Source of the DNA: Platanthera guangdongensis
Taxonomy: Eukaryota; Streptophyta; Magnoliopsida; Asparagales; Orchidaceae
Direction of reading: 5' to 3'
Length of the DNA stretch: 64,000 nt
NCBI GenBank assembly: GCA_039583875.1
Contig: CM077165.1
Coordinates: forward strand, 73,210,757-73,274,756
The notes beneath the pieces are model-generated. The model searched no databases. It saw only the letters and a list, made by a program, of their open reading frames with translations, and was not told the DNA's origin. A program made the translations under genes and the position numbers. The stretch's first letter is position 1. The number at the start of each line of letters is the position of its first letter. Below, piece after piece: positions 25,156 through 35,819 of the stretch.

Positions 25156-26363
25156 CTTCATCAGTAATAGTTGCTTGCATACTTGGAATTGTCAGGTTCT
25201 TATCCTTAAGCAACTTATCCTCAAAGAACACAACATCCATATATTCAATAATTATATTATTAGACAAGTCTAAGAATCTATCTGGAGCACTATCTTCAGC
25301 ACAACCTAAGTAAACACACGTGTTGGTCCTAGGTCCAAGTTTAGACCGTTTAGGGTCAGAGAGCCTGACATAGGCTATGCAACCACAGGTCTTAAGTTTA
25401 GTTAATGTCGGGGTTCTCTTAAACCAAAGCTCGTAGGGTGTGACATCTAACTTAACATGAGAGACTTTATTTAGAATATTGTTTGCAGTTAAAACTGCTT
25501 CTCCACAATAGGCAGTAGGCATGCTAGCAGTGAACAACATATAATTCAACATCTTTGTTAACGTTCAATTCTTTCTTTCGGCTATACCATTTGATTGGGG
25601 TGAGTAAAGAGCAGTGGTTTCTGCTATGATCCCTTGAGAGGCAAGGAAACTTCGGAACTCACTGGACATGTATTCTCCTCCTCTATCACTTATAAACCTT
25701 TTTATTTTCATGTCTAGTTGGTTCTTTACCCTAGTTTTAAAAAGACAATTTTTCAAACGCTTCATCTTTAGTTTTAAGAAAGTAGACATGAAAGAATTTA
25801 GAGCAGTCATCTATTAATGTGATCATATACTTCCTTCCTCCCCTTATGACAAAACTTTTAAAGTCATATATATCGGAATGTATAAGCTCTAGGGGTGTTG
25901 TGCTCCTAGTAACAACACTAAATGGTTTCCTAGTGATCTTAGTTTGAGCCCACACGTCACATTTCTCAGGCGGTGACTTAGTGTCTAATGTGATCTGGTG
26001 AGTTCTAGATATTTGCAACATTTTCCTATAGTTCACGTGTCCTACTCTCTCATGTAGAGTCTTAGGGCTAACTAAGTTTGTTTGAACTTGTTGAACTAAT
26101 TCGTTTGCTAGACTTAGTCGGTACGTCCTATTTTGGACGTAGACACATCCAAAATAGTGTGAGTTAACTGACAGTGTTACTTTACCGCTATAAAAAGTAA
26201 ATGACATACCAGCATCACACAATAAACTTATAGACACTAAGTTAGCAGCTAACGAAGGAATACATTTGATGTTCTTTAAAATTAAAAACTTACCTGAGGA
26301 TTGCAGCAAGGTTGCGTTCCCCACCTTCAGCACGTCAGTTGTCTCGCCATTGGCCACCATCAC
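25156..26363 (-). pseudogene. Element C pol: protease remnant and integrase
   Basis: The - strand reads the C-terminal part of protease (MMVANGETTDVLKVG), then the integrase finger with LHERVGHVNY. The usual CxxC is CDVW, so one zinc ligand is lost. The DDE residues are present in HSDIYDF, SDRGGEY and NGIAERKN, split by a frame change near 25745 and a break near 25555. The integrase C-terminal part ends at 25156, where A2 was inserted; it continues at 10068. The protease active-site DSG was not found between the zinc knuckle and this piece, so a short deletion there is likely. Confidence 0.85.
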
Positions 26364-26433
26364 AGACTCTTTCTCTCTGAACTATTAGCGTTTCTAACCA
26401 TTGCAACAAAGTTGGAAGGCTCAGCATGGCTAA

Positions 26434-27270
26434 TCATATTGGCTTGGTTGCCATCCTGTGGTGCTTTGGTTCTTTCCATTTTAGGGTGTCTGCAATCAGA
26501 TGCGCTGTGTCCCAACTTGTTGCAGTTAAAACACCTGCCCTTGAACTTTTTAGTGCGTTTGTTAGGGCTGCAACTTGGGAGCTACCATGAGAGGGTCTGG
26601 TTCTTTTAGGGTTCAGCACGCGTTTAGAACTAAGGTCCATGTTAGCAGCAGCCTTCTGCTTGGTAACAGTTTCTAAAGTGTGTTGAATCCTATTTTCATC
26701 CTCAATGCGAATAAATCACTTGAGGTCATTAAGACCGACCTGCATCTTCTTACGGTACATTTCAGTTTTAAAGTTGTACCACGTAGAGGGCATCTTATAG
26801 ATGATTGTGCCAACAACAAAGCTGTCTGACATGAAAATATTCTCACTATGTAAAGAATCTACTAATGCTTCAAAACCCGATACCTGAGAGAGAATCGTTT
26901 TCTCATCGTCGAACATGAAGGAGTGGAATTTGTCCACCAGATGCGTCTTGGACAGATCCTCCTCTTGCCTGAAGTGATCCTCCAGTGTCTCCCAGATTTC
27001 CTTGGCAGTCTTCATCTTGATGTACGTATTCGCCAGGCTGGAGGACAAGCAGTTCAGCAGGTAATCGCGGCAGAAGTCCTCATCAGCGATCCACTGTGCC
27101 TCATCGTCAGTCCCCATAACGTCAGCACGATCAGACTGAACTGTGTAGAACACGTTCATGTATTTCATCCCGAACTGGGTATTCAACTTCCAATCGTTGA
27201 ACTCGGTCTCCGTAAATTTCTCCAGTTTTATCATCGGGATCGGAGAGGAGAAATTTGTTCCTTTCATCAT
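26434..27270 (-). pseudogene. Element C gag
   Basis: Starts at ATG 27270 (MMKGTNFSSPIPMIKLEKF) and reads as plant copia Gag for 184 codons, with NDWKLNTQFGMKYM and the block IWETLEDHF. A stop at about 26716 is followed in another frame by the zinc knuckle CFNCNKLGHSASDC (about 26545-26505). Gag would form the virus-like particle; this copy is broken. Confidence 0.87.
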
Positions 27271-28201
27271 CGTGCCTTTTCAAAAATTATTTGCTCCTCC
27301 TCTTCAATTGAACATGGTCGCCAAAGACTTGATCTGATTGCCAAACTCAAATCTGGAATGTTTTCGAAGAGGGCAACACCAATGTTCTCTCATATATCCA
27401 GCTTTAGTCCACCACTCTTCCAGTTCTAAATATCGCCCACGGATTATTGTCTGGCGATGTTGGGAAGCGACCTAGATGCCAGTCCAGGGTGTGGCGACAA
27501 TGGAGATTCCAATGGCATTTAGATCTGGCCTCTGGACAACCAAGAGGAAGAAAAAACAGGCGGGACTACAAACTCCAAGCAGTGGAAGAACGTCTTCCCG
27601 ATCCGCGACCACAGCAACAACGATGTCTGAAATCTCATGCAGGCAGGGGGGCCAAAATCGGCGAGAGCAACGACAGCGGTGAGAGCGTGATGCAGGAGGC
27701 CTCTCCCCTTCACTCTTCCCGATCACGGTTAGACGATCGACGTTGGGCAAAAAAAGAAACGATAACAAACGACGAGATTTTTTCTTTGTGTCCCTGTACA
27801 AATCGAGAACGACAACCGACAGAAAATGGGAGCGGTTTTCCTCTACCTTCGATTCCGGCTGCGGCTTCCCTTGACCTGTGGAAGAACGGCGGTTTTCCAC
27901 TCCTTTGCAGGCGGCGGGGCTCTTCCCTATTCTGGCGTGTTTGATTTCTCCCTGATTTCTTCTGTTTCTCTATTAGCAGCGGGATTCCTTCTCGCGATCG
28001 AAACGCCGGACAAGAAGTGGCGGTAAAGAAAATTTTTCCTTCCGCTCTTCTTCTCCCGATCAGCAACAAAGAGCGAAAATTTGTGTTTCGATCTGCCGAA
28101 AACGGAAGCAGCGGCGCAGGAAATCGCAGAGAAGAAGAAATTCGGGGGCAGTTACGGGACAGACGGGACGAACCGAGCGGCAGGGATTAGTGCTTTGAGA
28201 A
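27271..28201 (-). other. Element C leader, non-coding
   Basis: About 930 bp between gag and the 5' LTR of element C. GC-rich with several overlapping frames on both strands, none with a recognised domain or steady codon use. No TGGTATCAGAG-type primer site is seen at the LTR edge. Confidence 0.6.
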
Positions 28202-28380
28202 TGTGGGTGTCGCTCGAAGCATCCGAGTGATGATCAAAGTGGAATCCCCTACCCGTTGCCCTTAGGTGGGTATAAATAGGCAAATCCAAGGAGTTTCTAC
28301 GGGTATCGTATCTACGTACACGTGTCCGAACTAACCCGTTATGCCTCCGAACCCGTTATTCGTCCAAATATACACTAACA
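28202..28380 (-). repeat. Element C 5' LTR
   Basis: 179 bp, + strand TGTGGGTGTC to ATACACTAACA, followed by the target duplicate AATTA (28381-28385). It matches the left LTR without the MITE. TATTTATA on the - strand (28277-28270) is a candidate TATA box in the element's direction. Confidence 0.88.
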
Positions 28381-28719
28381 AATTAAACAATGTCAATAAA
28401 CATTCAAAGAACATAACTTCTGCATTGCGTCCAGTAACTTCACGAGAAAGAATAAGAAGCAGAAGCAAAAGCAAAAGCAAAAAACCAGAAGAAAAAAACT
28501 CAAAACAAGAGCCACAGAAAAGGGACTTACGAATTAGAAGAGAATCAAACCAGGAAAACGCGGCCCGGCGGGAGTAGGCTGGCGTTCGATCGTCCCTTTT
28601 GATGATGACATGAAGATTAGGAGTAACGGAGGTCGGAGAACAACCCCGATCATCTTCCTCGTGCCGGCTCGTTCCGGTAGAAACTGAGCAGCGGGAGTGC
28701 GGTATGCCGGGACTGCGTT

Positions 28720-29365
28720 CAGTGACGGAGCCAGGAATATTGGATCATGGGGGCACAATACACTTAGAATATGATATTCACCTACAATTACTTGAAACTA
28801 GAGTAGTTTGACCCCAATAAGACAGCAGCTTTTATAAGTCAACATGACAAACATAGTACTCCTGAAATGAGACAGCAGCTTTTAGATAGTTGAAGTGGTT
28901 CTATATTCTAATTTCTGAACAATACTACAAATAAAATATATCCAAGGCTACAACATCTAACTAGCTAATCATTAGCATTTGTTTGCCTTAGGTTAGGTTA
29001 GATGCTTCATGTTTGGATGAAGAATTCCAAAAGTCCATCAAATGATCAAATTAAATGAAGCAAACTTGGAAAAACTCAGCAAACAACTCACAGAAGCCAC
29101 AAATGGAAGAAAAAGTGAGAACAATAGGTTTTACCTTACCTAAAACCCTAAAAGTTCAGGCCTCCGACTCCGGCGGCCCGGCCTCCCGCAGTCCGGCCTT
29201 CGGACCAAGCAGCCTATAGCGGCGACAGGGGACAGGCAGGCAACGGACGGTGGTTGTTGGATCGAGCGGCAACCGGGCGTCGGCAGCTTGCGCAAGGGGC
29301 GGAGGTATCGGTGTATAACGCGTGGGGGCACGGGCCCCCACAGGTCCCTAGATACATCCGCCCCA
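28720..29365. mobile_element. Mutator-like non-autonomous element (probable)
   Basis: The 9-bp direct repeat GACTGCGTT flanks the segment (28711-28719 and 29366-29374), the duplication size of Mutator-like elements. The ends are only loosely inverted (CAGTGACGGAGCCAGG against GGGGCGGATGTATC on the other strand), with GTGCCCCC/GGGGGCAC nearby on both sides. 646 bp, no transposase. The left end resembles a widespread plant repeat beginning CAGTGRCGGA, which I know only from memory. Confidence 0.6.
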
Positions 29366-29374
29366 GACTGCGTT

Positions 29375-30150
29375 AAGTGCCGGAATCGGGAATACCTAGG
29401 GTTTTTAGGCGGAAAAATCGGTCGGGCACGTGCCCTACCGTGCCTTACTGTAGATCCTCCCCTGGGTGATCCTTAACAAATGGCGTTTGAACTCATGCGT
29501 TTATGACCGCAACCAAATGCCAAACGGAGCCTTACTCTTCCATAAAAATAACTCAAAATGAATTTTCCCCCACACAGCACCAGAGCCTCAAGATAAAAAT
29601 CATTCAAACACTTACATTTCTCCAATATCATCCATGGCAGTCAAAAACACATTTTATAATAGAAATATCTTCCTCTCCTGGTGCTTATTCGATCTCCAAT
29701 CATATTTATATTTCAATTATTCATTGGTAGAACTCTCATAGCTTTATTAGGCCATCACATGCAGTAACTAAATTTTGTTTTATAGATTATTAATTCATGT
29801 TTCTAAAATTTAGGAATGTCTTTTTGAGATATATTTAGGATATTTGGGTTGGTATTGATCATCAAAAATATTTAGGATATTTAGGATTACATGTGTTAGC
29901 ATCGCGCCCTGTGCCTATCACTTGTGTATTAATAAAAAGTAAAATTTTTTAACGGTTAATAATAATAACAAAAGTATTTTTTTAACACACTTTTATCATA
30001 ATTGAAAATAGAGCATTAATTACCATTGTTCCAATGCCCAATGAAACATAGATAACAAGAGTTCTGGCCTTGCGTTGCTCTTTGGAATGTCTCTAACATG
30101 TTTGCAAGACACAATCTAGAAGCTTCAATTTAAAAATATATGGCTCATAT
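29375..30150. other. AT-rich interval, no gene seen
   Basis: No supported coding region. A stretch at about 29465-29540 (ending AAACGGAGCC then TTA) looks like one end of a Harbinger-type MITE, but its partner end was not found. Confidence 0.5.
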
Positions 30151-30158
30151 TTATTTTA

Positions 30159-30571
30159 GGGCGCTGCTATCCGCACCGCAGTTTTGCTTATTCATACCGC
30201 ACTTTCTCCTAATTTTTTATATCTTTTGAAAGTACGTTTTGTACATGCATTTTTAGGAAAAATGTTCAACACGAAAGTTGTAGATCTCGACGTGATCTAC
30301 AACTTTCATGTTGAACATTTTTCCTGAAAATGTATGTACAAAGTGTATTTTCAAAAGACGCGAAACTTGCACGTATTTCTCAAGTACGTCCTGTACATGC
30401 ATTTTTAGGAAAAATGTTCAACACGAAAGTTGTAGAACTCGTCGAGATCTTCAACTTTTGTGGTGAACACGTTTCCTAAAAATGAATGTACAAGACGTAT
30501 TTTCAAAAGACATAAAAAATTAAGAGAATGTGATGCGAATAGCCAAAACTACTGTACGGATAGCAGCGCCC
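30159..30571. mobile_element. Hairpin MITE with long inverted repeats
   Basis: The left end GGGCGCTGCTATCC pairs with the right end GGATAGCAGCGCCC; with mismatches the inverted repeat extends for about 40 bp. The 8-bp duplicate TTATTTTA flanks it (30151-30158 and 30572-30579). Inside are two copies of a nearly perfect hairpin whose arms contain GTTCAACACGAAAGTTGTAG and its complement (about 30236-30345 and 30390-30500). 413 bp, no coding capacity. The 8-bp duplication fits hAT, but the ends could also be Mutator-like, so the superfamily is left open. Confidence 0.85.
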
Positions 30572-30871
30572 TTATTTTATATTCCTGATTAACCTTTCTT
30601 TATTGATTGGTTGGGAGAAAAATTGTAATATTATTAATTTATTTTGTCTAATCAAAATAATATAATAATAATCATGAGATTAATGTCACCCACGGGCTAA
30701 AGGAGAAGTGATATCTACCCTTTCACACATACCTTTCCATTAACTGCTTGATCCGTGAAAATAATTCTCTCCAAACAAGAGCCTAATTCATTTTGAAGAG
30801 GAAGAAATAAAGGGCAAGCATAAATAAGGGCCTAAAAGAACATTTTTTTCTCTGTTTATTCAATACAACAG

Positions 30872-31583
30872 GTACTTCGGCGATAACCGTCACATGCTGG
30901 TGACGAACTGCATCTTCCGCGTCGGCACTGCCGCGGCTCTCCTAACAAGCAATCCCGCTTGCCGCGATTCGGCCAAGTATGAGCTCCTCAAGTCCCTCCG
31001 GACCCACCACGGCTCGGAGGACACGGCCTACAACGCCGCCATGCAGGCTGACGACGGCAAAGGCGGCATCGGCGTCGCCCTCACCAAAGACCTCGTTCGC
31101 GTAGCCGGCTCCAGCCTCCGCTCTCACATTTCCAGCCTGGCCCCACGCGTCCTCCCCGTCTCAGAGCTCGCCCGCTACGCTTGGCGCGTGGTCCGCTCCG
31201 TCGTCAAGGGCGAGCGCAAGGCCGCCGCAGCACACGTGCCGGATTTCACCACTGCGTTCGAGCACATGTGCATCCACGCGGGGGGCAAGGCTGTGATCGA
31301 CGCTGTCGGACGGATCATGGGGTTTGACGACTGGGTGATCGAGCCGGCCCGGATGTGCCTGCACCGGTTTGGGAATACGTCGAGCAGCCTTGTTTTTTAC
31401 GAGCTGGGTTACTTTGAGGCGACGAGCCGGGTCAGGAGAGGTGACCGGGTCTGGATCCTGGCTTTTGGAACCGGGTTCAAAGCTTGCAGCGTCGTGTGCC
31501 GCGCACTCCGGGATGTGCGCATGGCGCCAGACAACCCATGGAAGGATAGTGTGCATAGATTCCCCTTGAAGTTGCGCGTGTAG
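30872..31583 (+). CDS. KCS: 3-ketoacyl-CoA synthase, C-terminal half (exon or gene fragment)
   Basis: The frame is in register from 30872 (YFGDNRHM...) and includes an ATG at 30894 that gives 229 residues; the ATG is internal to the family, not the true start. Known family role: KCS enzymes condense acyl-CoA with malonyl-CoA in the endoplasmic reticulum, the first step of very-long-chain fatty acid elongation for waxes and seed lipids. Visible, counted from ATG 30894: active-site His128 (CIHAGG), His157 and Asn161 (LHRFGNTSSS), and the closing fold RVWILAFGTGFK. The active-site Cys and the N-terminal membrane helices (about half of a normal ~500-residue protein) are absent. Upstream, a pyrimidine-rich stretch ends CAATACAACAG at 30871, a good splice acceptor, so this may be exon 2; no exon 1 was found in the AT-rich, repeat-filled upstream DNA. 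No stops in the frame; GC content far above its surroundings. It is the only host gene sequence recognised. Confidence 0.85.
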
Positions 31584-32447
31584 CGCGATTTCTATATAGG
31601 GGGTACCGGGCACGTATCTACCCGATGAGTGAGGGCGTGTTTAGCGGTTTTTATGTGACGGCATAATGGTTAGCGAGAAGTACCACTGTTTGTGTGCATC
31701 AAACTCGGTTGCTTTATCTCTGCCGTGGCCCAAGTGCAGAAGATACCACCATGCTGGCAGGAGATGGGCATGACTGCGACCGGCCGAAGTGTTATACTAT
31801 TCCATGCATAAGCGGATCCGATTTGCTTATTATTCAAACTAAAATTTCAAAGGGCGCGTTTTTATCTTTCGTTTGTAGAAGAAAATACCATTTAATCCAA
31901 AGGTTGTAATTGGAGGAGACTTTGATTGGATTTATTGCCACCATTTAATACCATTTAGCTTATTTCACAGGTTTCATTCTTTTTATGCAAGTTGTGAATG
32001 ATTATAACTGTTGTGATGACAAGTGCAAGGCTTATCGGTCTATTTCTTGATTAAGGGTCCGACCTCACTATTGAAACTCCATTAACTTTTGTTGTCAAAA
32101 TTAGTATTTTTTTCATTGACATTCGTAATTATTGTCATGTCAGAATATATATTTTATGATAGTGAAATTTTTATCCAAACTCAATAGAATAAAAATACTA
32201 CACCAAATAGACCGTAAAATTTTTGAGTGTCAGAGAGCTTTGGCCATATAAATGTTTTCACTAGATATGCGTCAGTGGAAATAATTTGTGCGATAATCAT
32301 GCAATATTTTTTGTTGTCGGAAAATTGTTATAAAAATCATTCACTAGCAGGTCGTAATGTTTTTATCATTGGAAGCTCTTTTAATAAGGATTGGTTTTGA
32401 CTCTAAATTCACTGAGGCACCTAGATGCAATGAAACTAAATGTGCTC
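31584..32447. other. 3' flank of KCS, no gene seen
   Basis: AT-rich, without a supported gene. It may hold the KCS 3' UTR; no poly(A) signal could be chosen with confidence. Confidence 0.5.
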
Positions 32448-32455
32448 GACATGAT

Positions 32456-33583
32456 TAGGGTTCTAACGGTTCGGTTTGGTTCGGTTTTGTTAGAGTTGGG
32501 GAACACTTCCGGCTCTCTTGTTTCTCACACCGGGTTAGCCCACGTGAGCTTAGAGACGTCGGAGCGTGCCCACGTGAGCAATATTTATAGGCGTGTAACC
32601 CGAATTTTAGGGTTATGTGTTTTTCTAAGGGGTTTCGGCTGAGGAGTTTTGGAAGCGCCTTTTGGAGATCCCTTAGAGAGGTGTTTTCCGGCGGCGATGC
32701 TCCTTTCATTTCTTGTCCAAATAGAGAGGTGCGAGGTAGGATCGGTTTGATCCTTGTAACTTTGTAATCTTTATTTTGCTTGGTGAATACAAGAAGGAAG
32801 GGGAGAATGGGAGAGAGGATCTAGCCCGGTTTTGGGTGAACCTCTGTATATCTTTATGTTTGTGTTGTGTTTTTTTTTTATTTTCGGTCTTCGTTCGAAT
32901 CTCTCTTCTCGGCACCCCGAATTTCTACAAGTTTTTTATCAAAATCGCTAACAGAGTCACCTACACGTGCTTTCAAAAATCCGAAATCGAACCGAACCGC
33001 AAATACCATTGGAATCGAATCGAACCGTTTGTTTTGGTTCGGTTCGAGTGGTTTAATAATTAAAAGAATAGAAGTTAGCTCATTAATAATTGTTATACTT
33101 ATAAAGGAAAATCGAACAATTTGCTTATCTTTCAATTGAAGGGAATGTTTAAAACAACATAAATTGAAGAATATTAGGTTTTTTAAATAACTTAAATGTT
33201 ATTGTTTATAAAGTTCTGAAAATAATTAAGTGATTTTGGGTAATTGCATCACTAAAGGATGCTATCAAATTTTGTATAAAGTTAAGAAAGGAATATGAAC
33301 CCCTATCTCGCTGGACGCTCAATCATAACTCATAAGTAATAACGTTTAGTTTTAATAATCTATATATCGTTTTTTAATAACTTTGGATTAGCTAATCTTA
33401 TGAAATAACTGATCTCTAATGAAATAGTATTAAATCTAATATGGTTCGTTCGGTTTGACATTCCGAACCGTGAACCGAACCGAAGCACTTGATTTTTCAA
33501 AAAATGAAACCGTGACTGAACAATGTGGTTTAGTTTGATGCGGTTCGGTTTGGAGGTTCGATTGGTTCCGACTTACAACCCCA
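32456..33583. mobile_element. hAT-like non-autonomous element
   Basis: The ends TAGGGTTCTAA and (other strand) TGGGGTTGTAA form short inverted repeats. GACATGAT (32448-32455) and GACATGAC (33584-33591) are an 8-bp duplication with one change, the size made by hAT transposases. Sub-terminal GGTTCGGTTTGG repeats lie inside each end, in inverted orientation near 32990-33050 and 33440-33560. No transposase is encoded. A small solo LTR seems to sit inside. Confidence 0.75.
32488..32929 (+). mobile_element. Possible small solo LTR inside the hAT-like element
   Basis: TGTTAGAGTTGGGG at the left and CCCCGAATTTCTACA at the right give TG...CA ends with partial inverted symmetry. Flanks are GGTTT and AGTTT (5 bp, one change). 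It contains two CCCACGTGAGC motifs, a TATTTATA-like box near 32580 and a CT/T-rich 3' part, as an LTR would. No second copy is present here to prove it. Confidence 0.5.
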
Positions 33584-33786
33584 GACATGACAACAGTTAT
33601 GACTGTAATTAAGAGGGAAAAAATCAATTTTGAAAATAAAAGTGGATGAATTTCTTTGGTGAGATCAAATATTCAAAAAATGACAGTTCATCACAATTAC
33701 ATTCACGATTTCCTACCGTCAAACAAAACGAACCCTAAGTCATAAAAATTGTAATACTAAAATACAATCTTAAGGAAGAACATTTA

Positions 33787-33914
33787 GGCTTCTTTTGGAG
33801 GGACTTATTTTCACCGGTCAAGCGGTTACGACCGCATGAAGTGAATTTTAATTAAGGTCCGGCTCATGCGATCGTAATAACTTGACCGGTGAAATAAGTC
33901 GACCAAACGGAGCC
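33787..33914. mobile_element. PIF/Harbinger-type MITE
   Basis: 128 bp, flanked by TTA (33784-33786 and 33915-33917). The ends GGCTTCTTTTGG and (complement) GGCTCCGTTTGG, followed by ACTTATTT and CACCGG on both arms, make a hairpin of about 30 bp per arm. Confidence 0.85.
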
Positions 33915-33917
33915 TTA

Positions 33918-34258
33918 GTCCTCCTTAAATCTTAAGAATTTAGGGGCGGGGCATCTAGCTCAAGAATTGTTTATGTTCATTGACTAGAAAATTACTTAAT
34001 TACGATTCAAACAGTAAAAAAATATCTAAATAGATTAAATTTGAAATATGTTTCTTAAATTATTTATTTTTTCTCTTATTGTAATACAATTTGAGACTGT
34101 TTGAAATAAATGTTTGAATTAATTTTAGTTAATTTTGTCATGTTTTTAAATGATGCGATATTACTCAGGAGGTTATGCGTGCTGAAAATTATTATTTAGT
34201 AGTGTCATAGGTCACTTAGCGCTCCCGTTCCAAAATAATTATACTGGCTTAGTGAAAG
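33918..34258. other. AT-rich interval, nothing recognised
   Basis: No gene or repeat structure could be supported between the MITE and the LTR of element B. Confidence 0.5.
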
Positions 34259-35819
34259 TGTCCAATTGTCTACTTAAATCATCTACAGGGGATGAATAAG
34301 TGAGTTCTGTGTCTTTTTACGGAATAAAAATTGTACAAGAGATGCGCAAAAAATAAACAAGCAATCCACAGACGACACCAAAGATTATAGTGGTTCCCCA
34401 ATCTTGGGTACATCCACTCTCCACCTCACCGATCTAGCACCACGCTAGACTCGACTACTTCACTATTCTCTCGGATTGGAAAACAATCCTAAAACTCGGA
34501 ACAACGTTCCTACAACTCGGAGTAAAACCACTACTAAAATAACTCGGAGAACAACTCCTACAACTCGGAGAATAACTCCTACAATCTCGGAGAATAACTC
34601 ATACAAGAATAAAAATGGATTTACAATGAAATACACAAACTTGTCTTCACAGATCTGACTGATTCTCGGCCTCGTCCTTCTTGAGAAATTGTAAAGCCCC
34701 GTCAGAAAAGACGAGGAAGAAATCTGGGAACACTTCGATTTGAGAACGTAGGATCACCATGATCAGGAGAAGATTTGCAGATGTTGAAAAGCTTGATCAG
34801 TTGAAACCTTCTTGTCTGAATTTCTGGAACGAGAAGTTTGGCGATGAAGAACACGTCTAGTCGGCGGCGACGCTTCCCGATTTAGAATCTTGAAAAATGA
34901 TTCAGAATACTGTAAAATTCTTCTTAGGGTTTGTCGATTCTGACGTGACCCTTTATATGTCTTACATAACGGTCTGATTTCATTATTTACAATCCATGTG
35001 AACCAATCAAGAGTTAATCACATTTGAAATCAAAACCCGTCAGACACTTAGCGAAATTCAGATTCAGAACTATGTTTCTCGAGAGAAATAAGAATTACTC
35101 AAGTACAAGTTTCGTTTCTCGAGAAAGGATATAAGATTCTCGAGAAGAAACACTTGAGGAAAATATAGAAGATGAGTTCTGGTTTCTTGAGAATAGATAG
35201 ACTTACTCGAGAATAATTTTTCTGTTACTCGAGAACAAGAAAGCAGCTCGACAAAAGATTTCTATTTATCGAGTAAGAACATTTGGTTCCCGAGAACTAA
35301 CATTAGCTTTCTCGAGAAATGTCTTTGACTTTCTTGAGAAAGAGACTTAGAAAATTTCTGAGCTTAATTTTAAGGTTGCTCGAGAAAGTTAAGACCTACT
35401 CGAGTACTTCATGGTTTTCTTGAGAACTACACTCGACTTTCTCGAGAAAAAGACTTCTGCTATTCGAGTACCTGACTTAGGTAACTCGAGAAAAATACTT
35501 AAAAAAAATTTGTTAACTGAAAAATGATTTTCTTCTAAGAAACCAACAACAAGCCTTTTTCCCATAACCTTAGTACTTGAAAATGAAGTGTGTCCCAATA
35601 GAGAGGTTACATACGAGTCAACACCACAGATCACACAATGAGAGATTACATTGTGCGGCCCTTTGTTTGGTGACCCATTGTAAACTGACATTGGTCTACA
35701 CTTGACAATTATAACCTGCAAGCACTCAATTTGAAAAGGCATCAAATACAAACTTAATTTATCTTAGTTCAAGGGTGACTTCGTACAAATTTACGTTATT
35801 GTGGATACAATACCCAACA
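34259..35819 (-). repeat. Element B 3' LTR
   Basis: On the + strand it ends ATACAATACCCAACA at 35819. The left end TGTCCAATTG is chosen by comparison with the end of the related LTR at 38451 and is less certain. U3 holds the CTCGAG array (35076-35491); CATATAAA on - (about 34958) is a candidate TATA box. R/U5 has ACTCGGAG repeats and the block TGGTTCCCCAATCTTGGGTA, shared in form with the A-family LTRs. Confidence 0.7.
35076..35491. repeat. TTCTCGAGAA palindrome array, element B LTR
   Basis: CTCGAG-centred 10-bp palindromes and variants (TTCTTGAGAA, TACTCGAGTA, AACTCGAGAA) recur about 17 times in 415 bp. Several copies have the central CG changed to TG. Position in U3 is the same as that of the GTGTCGACAC array in A elements. 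Confidence 0.88.

Larger units (their letters stand above)
6185..28380 (-). mobile_element. Ty1/copia element C, short LTRs, with nested insertions
   Basis: Two related short repeats, 6185-6576 and 28202-28380, bound the element and begin and end TG...CA. Both outer flanks carry AATTA (6180-6184 and 28381-28385), a 5-bp target-site duplication. Between them, on the - strand, lie gag (from 27270), protease/integrase, RT and RNase H (to 7383), interrupted by the solo LTR at 8133-9133 and by element A2 at 10069-25150. Without the insertions the element is about 5.9 kb. The LTRs differ at roughly 18 of about 178 aligned sites by eye, so it is the oldest insertion of this nest. A 0.9-kb leader (27271-28201) and a 0.8-kb 3' non-coding part (6577-7382) hold no supported gene. 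I saw no clear tRNA-iMet primer site beside the 5' LTR. Confidence 0.9.

Noticed and set aside
27447..28069. Arg/Ser-rich frames of up to 165 codons on both strands
   Set aside because: They overlap each other in a GC-rich leader of element C, with no similarity to known domains and no agreement between strands.
29450..29545. Possible Harbinger-type MITE ending AAACGGAGCC/TTA
   Set aside because: Only one end resembles such a MITE; no partner inverted repeat with a TTA duplicate was found on the left.
31161..31613. 150-codon frame on the - strand opposite the KCS piece, and a 66-codon + frame inside it
   Set aside because: They are shadows of the GC-rich KCS reading frame, which has clear family motifs.
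32776..33139. Frames of 85-95 codons across the hAT-like element
   Set aside because: No domain; they cross the edge of the proposed small LTR and its repeats.
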